Below, one piece after another: positions 1 through 11,274 of a stretch of 64,000 nt of DNA. The position numbers and the translations under genes are program-made. Below the pieces are notes generated by a model. That model was not told the DNA's origin. It saw only the letters and a list, made by a program, of their open reading frames with translations, and searched no databases. Origin of the DNA: Heterohyrax brucei (taxonomy: Eukaryota > Chordata > Mammalia > Hyracoidea > Procaviidae); contig CM053142.1 of assembly GCA_028571685.1 (NCBI GenBank), forward strand, positions 69,775,296-69,839,295, read 5' to 3'. How positions within the stretch are numbered: position 1 is the stretch's first letter; each line of letters opens with the position of its first letter.

Positions 1-445
1 ACAAAAGAACTTTGACAGGCTTTGAATGTTTGATGTTTTGACCTGAATTCTTCATTTAACTGTTTATCAGTCCTGAGGTCACATTTTGCCTCTAGTTTTC
101 ATTTAAGAGATTGATCAAAGTTAGAATTCAACTGTGTTTGTAATTTTCCAACATGTAGAGTCAAATTTTGAGTTTGGTTTTGGCTTCAGCTTCCAGCTAC
201 AAGCAATAAAAAAAATTCTTTTCACATTGTTGTAGAAAGTCTGACTGTCAGGTATTACCTTAAACCAAGAATTTAAGATTTTGAGCTTCTCTTCTTTGAG
301 TTGTCCCATCTCATAAGAAACACTCTTCTCCTCAGGAACCCTTGAATTGTCCTTTCCCTTGCAGCCACTTCATCTCCCATTGCCTGGTTGATATGGCCAT
401 TCATAGTAACATCCACAGTATATTGCTAATGAAAATTATTGCTTG
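1..445. repeat. Locally duplicated segment A, copy 1
   Basis: This segment aligns in the same orientation with 24,785-25,235 over its whole length, including shared unique stretches around a 'gagtttggttttggcttcag' core. It does not resemble a known transposon to me. A minus-strand reading frame of about 60 codons here is not preserved in the second copy, so I do not call a gene. Together with segment B (2,560-4,022 and 18,432-19,596) it suggests piecewise duplication of a CLEC4A-like locus. Confidence 0.7.
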
Positions 446-467
446 TATAATAAAGAATGAACTGGCA

Positions 468-790
468 GAGAACAAATCTTAGAAGAAGTACATCCAGAAT
501 GCACACTGGAAGCAAATACATCAAGACTCCATCTCTTATCCTTTGAACACATTATCAAGAGGGACTGGTCCCTAGAGAAGGACACCATGCTTACTAAACT
601 AAAGGGTCAATGAAAAAAAGGAAGACTCTCAACAAGATGGATTGACACAGCAGCTGCTACAATGGGCTTAAGCATAGCAAAGATTCTGAGGATGGTACAG
701 CCCAGAAATTTGTCATTCTGTTGTATGAGTCAACAGAAATAACTCCATGGCACTTACCAATAACAACAGCATAATAAAGAAATGATATAA
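468..790 (+). mobile_element. RTE (BovB-related) LINE, 3' fragment
   Basis: This is the 3' part of the afrotherian RTE LINE. The coding portion that includes 'acaagatggattgacacagc' is followed by the short 3' tail and an 'aataacaacagcataataaag' type end. The same sequence occurs at 28,997-29,400 (+) and in reverse at 26,428-26,900 and 33,190-33,560. It is heavily mutated. Confidence 0.8.
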
Positions 791-844
791 AATTTTTAGA
801 GAGGAAGAGTTTCTCTTCATGCTAGTTCATATTTACAAAGAAAT

Positions 845-1600
845 GTTTTCCAAAAGTTTAAGCATTGAAATCGAGGCCGATTGGCACAACTAGCATTTTG
901 CTAAGAGGGCTCTCTGTACCTCACATTGGTGAGTGGCATCTGGGGTCTTAAAAGCTGCCAAGCTGCCACCCGAGGGCACAGCAAGTGGTCCCAACTCAGC
1001 AGGAACAGATGCTCACCAAGGACCAAAATGACATGGGGTAAAGACAACCCAGAAGATAGAGAGACCCACATGAGTGGGTGCCTACATAGACTTGGGGCTA
1101 GAAGAACTAGATGGTGCCCGGCCACCACCAGTGACAGCCACGATGGAGCTCACTAAGTTGAGTCTCACTGGCAACACAAGAATAAAAAGAGGTGCACCCT
1201 GAGATCTCCACTAAAAGACTGCAGTTGATGGTCCAGCAGCTTCGGGGTTCCCCTGGGAACATGGCCCCTGGCCCTGATGCTGCCCTTGCCCATAAATCAT
1301 AAAGAAGGTCCAGTTTGGGGGCACAAATGGATTGTACTTGGCGATGCAGCGTGACCATATATTGGATGCCCTTTATGGTTCTATGCATCTATAGAATATC
1401 ATCCTGCTGACCTCTGGTTGGAGTAAGGGGAGTGGGTAGAGAAGAGGGGAGAGGAGACTGTTGGGAGGATGAGACATGTATGGAGCAGAGAGGAAAAGTG
1501 TGCTGTCACCGGGCAGGGAGAGCAGTGGAAGCTGCATATAGGTGGGCATGTAAATTTATATGGGAATATACATTTTCACTCAGTCATAATAAAAAAAATG
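845..1600 (+). mobile_element. L1 LINE, 3' UTR fragment
   Basis: Matches the L1 3' UTR type repeated at 16,690-17,437 and 63,775-64,000. Shared signposts are 'ggcatctggggtcttaaaag', 'gaagaactagatggtgcccg', and a terminal 'cattttcactcagtcataat' followed by an A-rich end. The short open frames in it are not conserved among copies. Confidence 0.75.
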
Positions 1601-2238
1601 TTTAAGCAATCGTGCACTTCTCCCATAACTTCTTGTAGTCTGCATGCATTTTATTTTATCTCTTTTGCTCTGTATCTGAGATACCATACTTGCTACCGAA
1701 ATCACCTTTTATAAACTCCCAAGCCTAATTAATTGAGTCCATCTTGGAGATAAAATCTGCAATGAATTTTCAATTTCAGAAATTTTTCTCTGAAGATTTA
1801 AGACCTTTGCATTCTTTGTTAGATTTTCTAGGCTTTCATCTACAATGTCCTTTTGTTCTACTTCAGTCTAGAACTGAATAAGTCACCTTTAGCACTCTTT
1901 GCCCAAAACACACTGATACATCAATAACCCCTGCATAGGCTTGATGTGGTTCTTGAGCAGGATCCAATCATTTGATCCAGCTCTACCTATCCTAGGAAGG
2001 CACAGGAGTACTACTTCTCAGAAACATTAGTGCTCTCATTAGCATGAAACTAGTTGATTTCTCACATCCTAATTTTGTCAGAATCACCAGAGTTAAGGCT
2101 AAAGACACAATCATTATATGTTTCTTCCCCAACATTTAACTGTAAAACTCTTAATATCTATATACAGACAACTCAGTCTTATAGGAATCCTCAGTGTTTC
2201 CAGTCAGGCCCACTCACAGAACGAGCAACTAACATCAT
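1601..2238. other. Unannotated AT-rich stretch
   Basis: No gene, exon or recognisable repeat seen on either strand. If a CLEC4A-like gene starts at 3,252 on the minus strand, this would be its first intron. Confidence 0.4.
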
Positions 2239-3089
2239 TGTCTTAGTTATCCGGTGCTACTATAGCAGACATACTACAAGTGGATGGCTTTAATGAAGAG
2301 GAATTTATTCTCACAGAGTCCAGAAGTTTACAAGTCTGAATTCAAGACTACAGCTCCAGGTGAAGGGTTTCTCTGTCAGCTCTGGGTAAAGATCCCTGTC
2401 ATCGATCTTCCCCTGGTCTAGAACTCTCAAGCACAGCAACTCCAGATCCAAAGGATGTGCTCTTCTCCTGACTCTGCTTTCTTGGCAGTCAGACGTACCC
2501 CTGTCTCTCTGCTTGCTCCTCTCTTTTCTATCTCAAAAGAGATCTATTCAGGATACAACCTAATCTTGTAGGTGGAGTCCTGCCTCAATAACATAACTGC
2601 ATCTAATTTTGCCTCATTAACATTATAGAGGTAGGATTTGCAACATGTAGGAAAACCACATCAGATGACAAAATGGTAGGCAGTCACACAAAAAATGGTA
2701 GACAGTCTCAGATAGTGGATGTGGTTGCAGGGGAAACTGGACATTCAAAATATTCCAATGTGGATGGTTAAAGTTGTGTGTCAACTTGCAACACCATGAT
2801 TCTCAGTGATTTTGCAGTCTTCCAATGTTGTGATCATTTCCATGATAAGATTCAATATTATATTAACACTTCCATGACGAGATATGCTGTGAGCAACCAA
2901 TCAGTTGAAGGAGATTTTCCTTGGGCATGTAGCCTGCATTGATTATAAGTAGATAGTCTGCCAAGGCCTGGAGATATTTTGCTAATACTGGATCCTGCAG
3001 CTGGCTCCTGTTCTTCTGTGTGACTGTCTACCATCAATGCATAGCAAAGAGGACACACCTTTTGGGGGGACACAATTCAAACCATAACA
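2239..3089 (-). mobile_element. MaLR-type solo LTR, interrupted
   Basis: On the plus strand it reads TGTCTTAGTTATC...CCATAACA, the reverse of the family that begins TGTYATGGATTG and ends CTAAGACA. Flanks are atcat and gtcat, a 5-bp target duplication with one mismatch. The body is split by a foreign block at about 2,708-3,021. The same LTR, truncated, lies at the equivalent place in the second copy (18,432-18,634), so it was there before the local duplication. Confidence 0.8.
2695..3034. repeat. Duplicated block bracketed by 13-bp inverted repeats
   Basis: The block 2,718-3,018 is a diverged direct copy of 3,991-4,290, including about 40 bp of sequence lying outside the LTR-like repeat at 4,033. 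It is bounded by atggtagacagtc (2,695-2,707) and its exact reverse complement (3,022-3,034). It interrupts the MaLR LTR. Confidence 0.7.
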
Positions 3090-3170
3090 GTCATTTATGT
3101 CTTGTTGATAATACCGTCTCTTCACTCTTCATCTCATCACCAGCTCTGACTACCAGAAAATGGTTCTTAC

Positions 3171-3252
3171 CTGCAGGATGCACTAAGTCGGCACCTGAGT
3201 TGTTGCATTCATTTTTGAAACTCACTTCATTGTAAATTGTGTATGAAGCCAT
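3171..3252 (-). CDS. CLEC4A (DCIR)-like C-type lectin receptor, first coding exon (partial gene)
   Basis: The exon reads ATG then 27 codons plus one base, ending CAG|GTAAG at 3,170. The peptide begins MASYTIYNEVSFKNE, which resembles the cytoplasmic start of CLEC4A/DCIR proteins (group II C-type lectin receptors of myeloid and dendritic cells). Exon length and phase-1 ending fit that gene family, and human CLEC4A is the next gene beyond the NECAP1 3' end on the same strand, as here. In CLEC4A this exon carries the ITIM that recruits phosphatases; here the Tyr is kept with Val at +3 but the -2 residue is Thr, so the motif is imperfect. The transmembrane, stalk and lectin exons would lie at lower coordinates; I do not find them in 1-3,170, so they are outside the window or lost. 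It could be CLEC4A itself or a paralogue. Confidence 0.72.
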
Positions 3253-3647
3253 ATTGAGAAGTCTTTTGCTTTCTTTAGAAAATTTGTTTTTTCTCTTTCT
3301 TTTAAAGTCTTAAAAAAATGAGAACAAACATAGTGCTAAACAGTGATACTTCCTATCACTCAATTACACAAGAGCAGAGGTCCCAGATTGACAAGTGGCC
3401 CTGAGAATAGCTAAAAAACATCAACAAGAAGCCACTCAGTCTACAAACAGTGACCCAATACCCAGGAGCAGCACAGTGAGAATTACAGCCTTTTCACATA
3501 CCCTAGCAAATGTAATAAGTGGGAAATCAAAGGGTAGTGGAAGAAATAGGAAGGGAAATTAAAAAAAAAAAAATAGGAACTAAATGTTTACAGAACCTTT
3601 GCTGAAAACCAAATAATTATGTTTGTATGTGGGTGCATTTAGGTTCA

Positions 3648-3850
3648 ACCAGCTGCCTAGTGACACAAAGGTTAAGCTCTCAGCTGCTAATCTGAAGGTT
3701 GGCAGGTCAAACCCATCCAAATGTTCTGTAGGACAAAAGATCCAATGATCTATTCCCATAAATACTGCAGCTATATAGGACAGTCATACTCTGTCAAATA
3801 GAGTTGCTGTTGAATCATAATAAACTCAGTAGCACACAACAACAACATCA
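3648..3850 (+). mobile_element. Afrotherian tRNA/RTE-type SINE
   Basis: Degenerate copy with the 'ggttaagctctcagctgcta' head and an AACAACAACA tail. The orthologous-position copy in duplicated segment B2 is 19,202-19,395, so insertion preceded the duplication. Confidence 0.7.
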
Positions 3851-4032
3851 GGTACGAGTAAGAAAATTCAGCACCATCAATATCACTTCCTCCAACTCTG
3901 AATTTTGCAGTCTGAATACTATGGGACAGAGGGGAATACAACAAGAAGATCAGCAAAGCAGCTGACTTCCCAAGTCTGGCAGGAAAAACTGGACATGGTT
4001 GCAGGGGAAACTGGACATTCAAAACATCCCAG

Positions 4033-4554
4033 TGTGGTGGCTAAGGTTGTGTGTCAACTTGCAGCACCATTATTCTCAGTGATTTTGCAGTCTTCCAATG
4101 TTATGATCATTTCCATGATAAGATTCAATGTTATATGATCACTTCCATGATGAGATCTGCTGTAAGCAACCAATCAGTTGAAGGAGATTTTCCTTGGGCA
4201 TGTAGCCTGCATTGATTATAAGTGGATAGTCTACCAAGGCCTGGCATTTTGCTTGAACTGGATCCTGCAGCTGGCCCCTGTTTGTCTGACCTCCAGTTTG
4301 TGGAATTTGAGCTAGCAGCTTACCTGCAGTCTTGCCTGCCAATCTTGGGATACATCAAACTTTGCAGCCTGTGAGCAAGAGCCCACCCCTCTGACTTGCT
4401 GGTTTGGGTTTTACCAGCTCCTATAGCTACATGAATCAGGAAAATCCTCTATCCTGGCACACAGACTTGGGATATTGCAGCCTATACAGTGCCATGAGCC
4501 ATTTCCTTGGTCTAAATCTCTCTCTCTACACACACACACACACACACACACAAT
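4033..4554 (+). mobile_element. LTR-like interspersed repeat
   Basis: Starts 'ggctaaggttgtgtgtcaac' and ends in a 'taaatctctctctc' plus (CA)n stretch. The first 250 bp recurs at about 2,755-3,018. Layout (TG start, AATCTC-type polyadenylation region) suggests an ERVL/MaLR-class LTR, but the family is not identified. Confidence 0.5.
4528..4552. repeat. (AC)n microsatellite
   Basis: Twelve uninterrupted AC dinucleotides at the 3' end of the LTR-like repeat. Confidence 0.95.
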
Positions 4555-5083
4555 GTCTGACAAGTCCACAAACTTAATTCTTCTAAGTGCTACATACCTC
4601 ATTGCTGACTATCACTGTGGTCACCTCTAAAATACTTCCCCTTGGGAAGCTATGCACCAAGTCTACCCTTCAAGGCATTTTTAGAACTCTTTTCTGGGAT
4701 GGCCATCAGAACTGTCATCATATTACCCTTAATGTCCTGAATGTTACCAATATTTCCTTGATCTTCAGGTAAATAAAAAGTCATTGGGGGTCAAATCAGG
4801 CAAGTAGGGAGGGTGTTCTAATAAATACAGTCATTTGTTTACTGGCTAAAAACTCCCTCGCAGAAAACTATACAATTAAGTTGCAAACTTGCCACCTTGC
4901 CATCCTGTATAGTGGCCATCCCAGAAAGAGTTCCAAAATTGCTCTGAAGGGTGGATCAGGCACTGGCATCAGTGTATACCTTCCCAAGGAAATACTTTGA
5001 AGGTGACCATAGTGATATTCAGCAATGAGGTATGTAGTACTTTTCTAGCATTCGTTTATGCAGTTAATTGTCAGGACTTCATA
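4555..5083. mobile_element. Mariner-derived MITE with long inverted arms, copy 1
   Basis: Both halves derive from the 3' part of a mariner element, placed head to head. The left arm reads 'ttcccc ttgggaagctatgc' and the right arm reads its complement 'accttcccaaggaaatactt'. Other copies: 36,743-37,265 and 61,690-62,250. Confidence 0.75.
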
Positions 5084-5259
5084 CATATCATCAAAAATTG
5101 AAACCTTTCAGTCATCTTCAAAACATACCATACAAAAGCAACTTGAACACAGTCTCACCTAAAACCTAGGAATCTAATTTTCATGGATTTTGCATGATGC
5201 CGTTATTAAGTACAGATAAATTGGTTTTGACATACAGTGATCCCATGGGACAGAGAAGA

Positions 5260-6729
5260 ACTGCAGAACAGATCATCAATTGCTGATACACAAGTTCAAG
5301 ATGAAACTGAAGAAAATGAAAACAAGCCCGTGAGAGTCAAAATATGACCTTGAGGATATCCCACCTGAACTTGGAGCCCATCTCAAGCATAGAATTTGGC
5401 ACACTGAGCACTAATGACTGAAGACCAGACAAGCTGTGAGAAGAAAACAAGAACACCATACATGAAGAAATCAAAAGGTCATTAAAAAGAAGTTTAAGAA
5501 AGACCAAAATAGATGTCAGAAGAGACTCTGAAACATGGTCTTAAACACAGAGTAGCTACGGCAAAGTGAAGAAACAAGGTAATGAAATTGCAGAACAGAA
5601 GTTTCAAAGGCTGGCACAAAAGTCAAAGTAAAGTGTTAAGATAAAATGTGCAAAGATCTGAAGCTAGAAAACTGAAAGGAAAGAAAACACTCAACATGTC
5701 TCAAGCTGAAAGAACTGAAGAAACAACTCAAGCTTCTCTTTGGAATTTTGAAGTTTCCTGTGGACAAAATATCAAACAATACAGAAAGCAGATGGAAGAA
5801 ATACAAGGAATAACTGTACCAAATAGAATTGGTACAAACACAAAAGAAGGTAGCAAGCAATCAAGAATCAGTGGCAGTGAGGGCAGAAATCTAAGATACA
5901 CTGAAAGCACTGGTGCAAAGAAGGCCCCAGGAACGACAGAATATCAAATGAGATGTTCAAACAAACAGATGCAACACTGAAGGTACTCCACTTGTCTATG
6001 CCAAGAAATTTCAAAGAAGATATCTGGTTAAACAACTGGAAGAGATCCATATTTGTGCCCACTCCAAAGAAATGTGATCCAACAAAATGCAGCCATTATC
6101 AAACAACACCATTAATATCACAAACAGGAAAAATTTAGCTGAAGATTATTCAAGAACAGTGTGAACAACACATCAACAGGAAATTGCTAGAAATTAGGAT
6201 TCAGAAGGAGAAAACAAGAAGGATTAGAACAGGAGATATCATTGTTGACATCAGATGGACCGTGGCTGAAAGTAGAGAATACCAGAAACATGTTTACACG
6301 TGTTTTATTGATACTGCAAAGGCAGTTGACTGTGTAGATCAAAACAAATTATGGATAACATATCCAAGAATGGGAATGAGAGAACATTGAATTGTGCTCA
6401 TGGGGAATGTGTACATAGATCAAGAGGCAACTGTTGAAACCACAAGGAGATAGTGTGTGGTTTAAGGTTAGGAAAGATTACGTGTCAAGTTGTATCCTTT
6501 CACCATACTTATTTGATCTGTATGCTAAGCAAATAAGTGAAGAAACTAGACTGTATGAAGAAGAATGGGACATCAGCATCAGAGGAAAACTCATTAACAA
6601 CCAGCATTATACAGACAACCCAACCTTGTTTGCTAAAAATGAAGAGGACTTGAAATACTTACTGATGAAGATGAAAGCCCACAGCTTTCAGTATAGATTA
6701 CACCTCAGCATACAGAAAACAAAAATCCT
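5260..6729 (+). pseudogene. RTE LINE ORF2 remnant, 5' part (interrupted by L1)
   Basis: Degraded RTE reverse-transcriptase reading frame with many stops. Fragments resembling RTE RT are readable at 6,184-6,390 and 6,434-6,729; the catalytic YADD-equivalent reads YTDN. The element stops at a 16-bp site (agaaaacaaaaatcct) that is repeated at 11,800-11,815, where the RTE resumes, so a 5.07-kb L1 was inserted here. Confidence 0.85.
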
Positions 6730-6730
6730 G

Positions 6731-7831
6731 CGGGGGCTTGGGGGGTGAGTCAAGATGGCAGACTAAACACACATCTCCCTAAATCCCTCTGGAAACTAAG
6801 ACCTGAATTGATAATTAAACAGAGCCCCCTGGACGCCTAGTGAGCCCTAGGACACAGCATATGGCTGTTAATTTGGACTTCATACCACTGAATGGAAAAC
6901 TTCTTCTCTTTTGCTGAACCCCGCTCTTGGTGAGTGCTGGCTCACAGACTGCTCACCATTTGAACTTTTTTTTTTCTCTGTCTTAGCCGGTGGGCAGAGC
7001 TGGGACTTGACTAGCAGCTAATTTCAGATGCACTGCTCTTGCGATTGGCAGGCAAAATTGCCATATTTAGAGAGCCTGGCTTTGGACTCTGAACATCTTG
7101 GCACCTGTGGCCTCTCTTTCCGCCTCTGCCATTGAGTAGCCTGTACTGAGGCAGGAGCTTGTGTGGGACACCACTTGTTCCACTGGGAGGTGGAGGTACC
7201 ATACAGAGGCCTCAGTGGGACCTAATTCCTAGGCTGGGAGGCAGCATCTGCCCAGAGAACAGCACTTTTACAGCAGTAAAGCAGTATTCTACAGTGTTGC
7301 CTATGGCTGGGGCCTGACAGCAGAAGCCAGTAGGGCAGTAGCCTTTCTGTATTTTGAACTAGTTTATAACATCTGGGGTTCAATATAGAGGTGCTTACTT
7401 TGCCAGCTGAGAAGAGGGACCTGTACACCTGAAAACTTGACTGACTTTGGAAGTTGTCAGATATCTTTTATCTTTCATTTTAATATGGCCTAGAGAAACA
7501 GTTGTGGTCCATCCTCACAGCATTTCTCCCAGGCTCTATTGACTCATGTGATGCCCAAAAAGCAACACACTCTGGATAAAAGCATAATAAAGAAATCACC
7601 CATAGCTTCAGAAGGCCCCCAAAAGAAACAATCAAAGAACTTCCCAGATGAAGAAACCTTTCTGAAATTATCAGTAGCCAACCCATATCAGAAGGTGAAT
7701 AAAAAGGATTATATATGGAGCCCTCCTAGACCGTATACAAAATGCAGCAGAGCAAAATGAAAAATTAAGCAAGCTGTTCAATTCAATGGAATACCAGTAC
7801 TCTGATATCCAACAGATCAAGAACAAAATCA
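6731..7831 (+). repeat. First L1 5' UTR plus ORF1 start (tandem unit 1)
   Basis: Holds the 5' start, about 0.8 kb of 5' UTR, and an ORF1 beginning near 7,551 (MPKKQHTLDKSIIKKSPIAS). It breaks at 'gatcaagaacaaaatc' and is followed at once by a second L1 5' start. Unit 2 (7,832-9,060) aligns along its whole length. Confidence 0.8.
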
Positions 7832-9060
7832 GGAGGCAGAGTCAAGTAGGCAGACTAAGCACATGTTTCCTTATATCCCTGTGGAAACCAAGATCTGAAT
7901 TGATAATCAAATGGAGCCTTCTGGTCACCTACTGAGCCCCCATACATGGCATGGGGCTGTTAATTTGGACTTTATACCACTGAACAAAAAACCTCCTGTC
8001 TTTCACTGACTTCTGCTCCTGGCTAGCCCCGGTTCTCATTGACTGAAGGTAAATGCACCATTTTGACTTTTCTTTTCTCTGTCTTGGCTGGTGGACAGAG
8101 CTGGGTCTTGCCTAGCACCTAGACCCAGATGCACTGCTTGTGGGATAGGCAGGTGAAATTGCCATATTTTGAGAGCCAGGCTTAGGACTCTGTTCATCTA
8201 GCTACTTTGGGCCTGTCTTTTTATCATTGCCACAGCATGCTTTGTATGGAACCACAGTGCCCGTGTGTGGGACATCATGTTGGATACAGAGATTTTAGCA
8301 GGACCTAATTCTTAGCCTGGGAGCCAGCGCCTGCAAACAGGACAGCACTTCTCTGACAGAAAAGCAGTAGCTTACACAGTGTAGCCTATGGTGGGGGCCT
8401 GGCAACAGAGGCAGAGGACTCACTACCTCTCAGCACCTTTAGCCCCTCTATCTGCCAACCGTGTGGAGGGCACCATCTTAGATACAGTGGCCTCAACTGG
8501 ACCTATTTTTTAGCTTGGGAGCCAGAGCCTGCCCACAGGAGAGTGCTTTTTTTTTACCAAAAAGCAGTAGTTTACACAGTGTCGCCAAAGGATGGGCCCT
8601 GACAGTAGAGACCAATAGGGCAGTAGCATTGCTGTATTTTAAATTAGTTTGTGTCATCTGGGGTTGGATATAGAGGTGCTTACTTTGCCAGTTGCCTGAC
8701 TGACTTGGGAAGTGGTCAGATACCTTTTGTTTTACATTTTAAGACAGCCTAGAGAAACATCTGCAGTCCATCCTCACAGTATCTCTCTCACCCTTTACTT
8801 ACTCACATGAAACCCAAAAAGCAACAGACACTTGTGGTATACAAGAAATCACCCATAGCTTCAGAAGGCTCCCAAACAAAGCAACCAAGGGGTTTTCCAG
8901 ATGAAGAAACTTTTCTGAAATCATCAGAAGGTGAATACAAAATGATTATATACAGAGCCCTTCCAGATCTTATGCAAAATGAGGCAGAACAAAAGGAAAA
9001 ATAAAGCAAGCTGTTCAATCTGATGGAACACCAGTACTCTGAAATCCAACAGATCAAGAA
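7832..9060 (+). repeat. Second L1 5' UTR plus ORF1 start (tandem unit 2)
   Basis: Starts gcagagtcaagtaggcagac, homologous to the start at 6,740, and continues into ORF1 from 8,807. It contains an internal duplicated portion (8,300-8,400 resembling 8,510-8,600), making it longer than unit 1. Confidence 0.75.
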
Positions 9061-9749
9061 CAAAAGCAAAGACATAGAAACTTCCATTCAAAGCCAAGAA
9101 AACAGAACGTAACAAATGGAGAAAAGAATTTCTGACTTGGAGACAGAGCTACTGATGCCAGTATCTATAAGCAGAAATCTGAAAAAAGAAAGAAAGAAAA
9201 TGAAGCATTAAGAAGCATGTGGGATTCTACCAAGAGGAACAACCTCCGATTAACTGGAGTCCCTGAACAGGGTGAGACACCTGAGAACACAGAGAGTATC
9301 ATTGCTGAGCTGCTGACAGAAATCATGAAGTAAGAGAATATAGATATCCCAGATGCATATCGTACGCCACCCAATATAGATCTCAAAAGAAAGACTCCAA
9401 GACTTATTATAATCAAGCTTAACAAAATGAAACGTAAACAGCAACTCTTAAAGGTAGCAAGACTCAAAGCAAAGCTCACATTCAGAGGGAAACCCTGCAG
9501 GCTCTTGTCAGATTTCTCAGCAGAAACCATGCTGGCATGGAAACAGTGGCATACACATTCAAAGTCTTGAAGGAGAAGAATTTCCAACCAAGAATTATAT
9601 ATCCTGCAAAACTATCTTTCAAATCTGAAAATGAAATGAAGACATTCCCAGGTAAACAGAAACTCAGAGACTTTGTGAAAACCAAACCAAAGGTACAAGA
9701 AATACTGAAAGAAGTTCTTGGCTCTGGCTTAGAAGAACAAAACCACTAA
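8807..9749 (+). pseudogene. L1 ORF1 protein remnant
   Basis: Starts MKPKKQQTLVVYKKSP and shows the coiled-coil-like N-terminal part, then the RNA-binding region (RNNLRLTGVPEQGE at about 9,238-9,280) and the C-terminal region (LKEKNFQPRIIYPAKLSF near 9,568). Several stops and frame changes, including a TAA at about 9,002 and another at 9,331, make it non-functional. In intact L1s this protein is the RNA chaperone of the retrotransposition particle. Confidence 0.8.
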
Positions 9750-10101
9750 TGTTTTTTTTAGAAAGACACATTATCCAGAACTCTACTCAGGGAGGGAAGG
9801 CTTCAAATTCAATCACAGCTTTAATACTGAAAGAAACAATCCAGTAATTATCATGAAAACCATGGTGCCATCATATTAAAAAGAGGGATGTACTACAGTC
9901 ATTATAGTCCTTCCAGATGGAGAGGAAGATGAAAAGACTGATAGTAATTAAAATTGGGTTTATATATAGTTTATTAAGGTGGATCATGGGGCATAAAGCA
10001 CAAGAAAGATGTACCATACCATATCAAGAAATGTAACACAGGAGTCTCAACAACTACAAAATCAGCTCTGAAAAAGGTGAAAAATCAACTCACAAAAAAG
10101 A

Positions 10102-10457
10102 ATGTCCCAGAGCAGACTAATAAGAACAACAGAGAAAACATCACACAAAAATAAGCATATCACAATGGCAGTGCTGAACACATACATATCAATAATTACA
10201 TTGAATGTGAATGGACTGAATGCTCCAGTAAAGACACATCGAGTGACATCTTGGATCAAAAGACATGACCCATCCATATGCTGTCTACAAGAAACTCATT
10301 TAAGACCTAAAGATAGGAATAAACTGAAAATTAAAGGATGGAGGAATATATATCAAGCTAACAATGAACAAATAAGAGCAGAAGTGGCAATTCAAATCTC
10401 AGACAAAATCAATTTTAATGTAAAATTCACCATCATGGACAAAGATGGACACTATTT
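10102..10457 (+). pseudogene. L1 ORF2 endonuclease remnant, N-terminal part
   Basis: Reads ...YISIITLNVNGLNAPVKTHR and CCLQETHL, the apurinic/apyrimidinic-type endonuclease start of L1 ORF2. The likely original start is the ATG at 10,165. The frame is cut at 10,457 by an LTR insertion and resumes at 11,275. Confidence 0.85.
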
Positions 10458-11274
10458 TGCCGGGAGCCAGCCCCAACACTTTTCAGGGTCATGCACGGAG
10501 GGAGGGAAAGGCTTTGGCGGGAAATGAATAAAGGAGACAAGAAAGACTTTTCTGGTTTAAGGCAGCCCGACCCAGAGAGCAAGAGACAGAGCTGTCTGTC
10601 TTTATTGTTTTTATAGTCAAAGTGACGTGAATTTTACCCTGCCCACTGACCACACAATCTATTGGCTAATTTGAAACCAGAACCTCGTGATTGGCTAATT
10701 TGAAACCAAAACCTCGTGGTCTTGAGATGATGTAATTTTTACCCTGCCCCCCCCATCACATGAGCTATTAGCTAACCGAAACCTTGTGATCCTTTTAATT
10801 GTCAAGGCTTTCTAGATAATGGCCCGAGGCAGGTGTGTAATTGACAGTGAAAACAAGGTTATGCCTCGAGCTCAATCAGCCCTACTCATACCTCAAGGTT
10901 AAAAGGTACAGGAGGAGGGTTCTAAAGTTTATGATCTCTATTTGTTCCTACTTTGCTCTTTATTTTATCTCCTCCTGCGGGGACAGTAAACATCCACCGT
11001 CCCCAACCCTATGCCTTTCTTAAGCTGTTCTAAAAAGGATAATTCTTTTCACATGGGTGGGGATGTGCAGTTGGGGGAAGGCAGCAGGGCTGGGCATTCC
11101 CAGGCTCAGCGTTTGTCCTTGTGCAGGGAGATGAGGAGGTGTTTGGGGGGAGAGTTTAATTGGGGTGAAAAAATATACAGCCAGAAATATGTCAGGGGTG
11201 AGATGCGTCCGTCCACCATCACAAAGGCTTGTAGCTCTGCTCACAGAGGTCTTTGTGGGTGATGGGCTGTGGCA
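10458..11274 (-). mobile_element. Class II (betaretrovirus-like) solo LTR
   Basis: 817 bp, TG...CA ends, with a perfect 6-bp target duplication ctattt at 10,452-10,457 and 11,275-11,280. On the minus strand a TATAAAAA box (about 10,609-10,616) is followed by AATAAA (about 10,604), giving U3 at high coordinates and R-U5 at low. A 6-bp duplication suits class II ERVs. About 100 bp (11,005-11,105) resembles a segment of the 12,977-16,107 provirus in inverted orientation. Confidence 0.8.

Larger units (their letters stand above)
2560..4022. repeat. Locally duplicated segment B, copy 1 (contains CLEC4A-like exon 1)
   Basis: Aligns in the same orientation with 18,432-19,596: truncated MaLR LTR, CLEC4A-like first exon with donor, upstream flank, SINE, then unique sequence ending near 'ggacattcaaa'. 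Copy 1 carries the extra 2,708-3,021 block. The LTR-like repeat starting at 4,033 is absent from copy 2. Confidence 0.8.

Noticed and set aside
121-309. Minus-strand frame in segment A as a possible second CLEC4A-like exon
   Set aside because: The frame is not preserved in the duplicate at 24,785-25,235. It has no transmembrane or lectin features and no pyrimidine-rich acceptor upstream.
3425-3500. Hydrophobic minus-strand peptide (AVILTVLLLGIG) upstream of the lectin-like exon
   Set aside because: It lies 5' of exon 1, lacks splice sites, and is followed by a stop. The frame is only partly kept in copy 2. A short hydrophobic run is weak evidence.
4528-4552. Tandem repeats as a CRISPR-like array
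   Set aside because: Simple dinucleotide repeats and dispersed SINEs in a mammalian genome; no regular repeat-spacer pattern.
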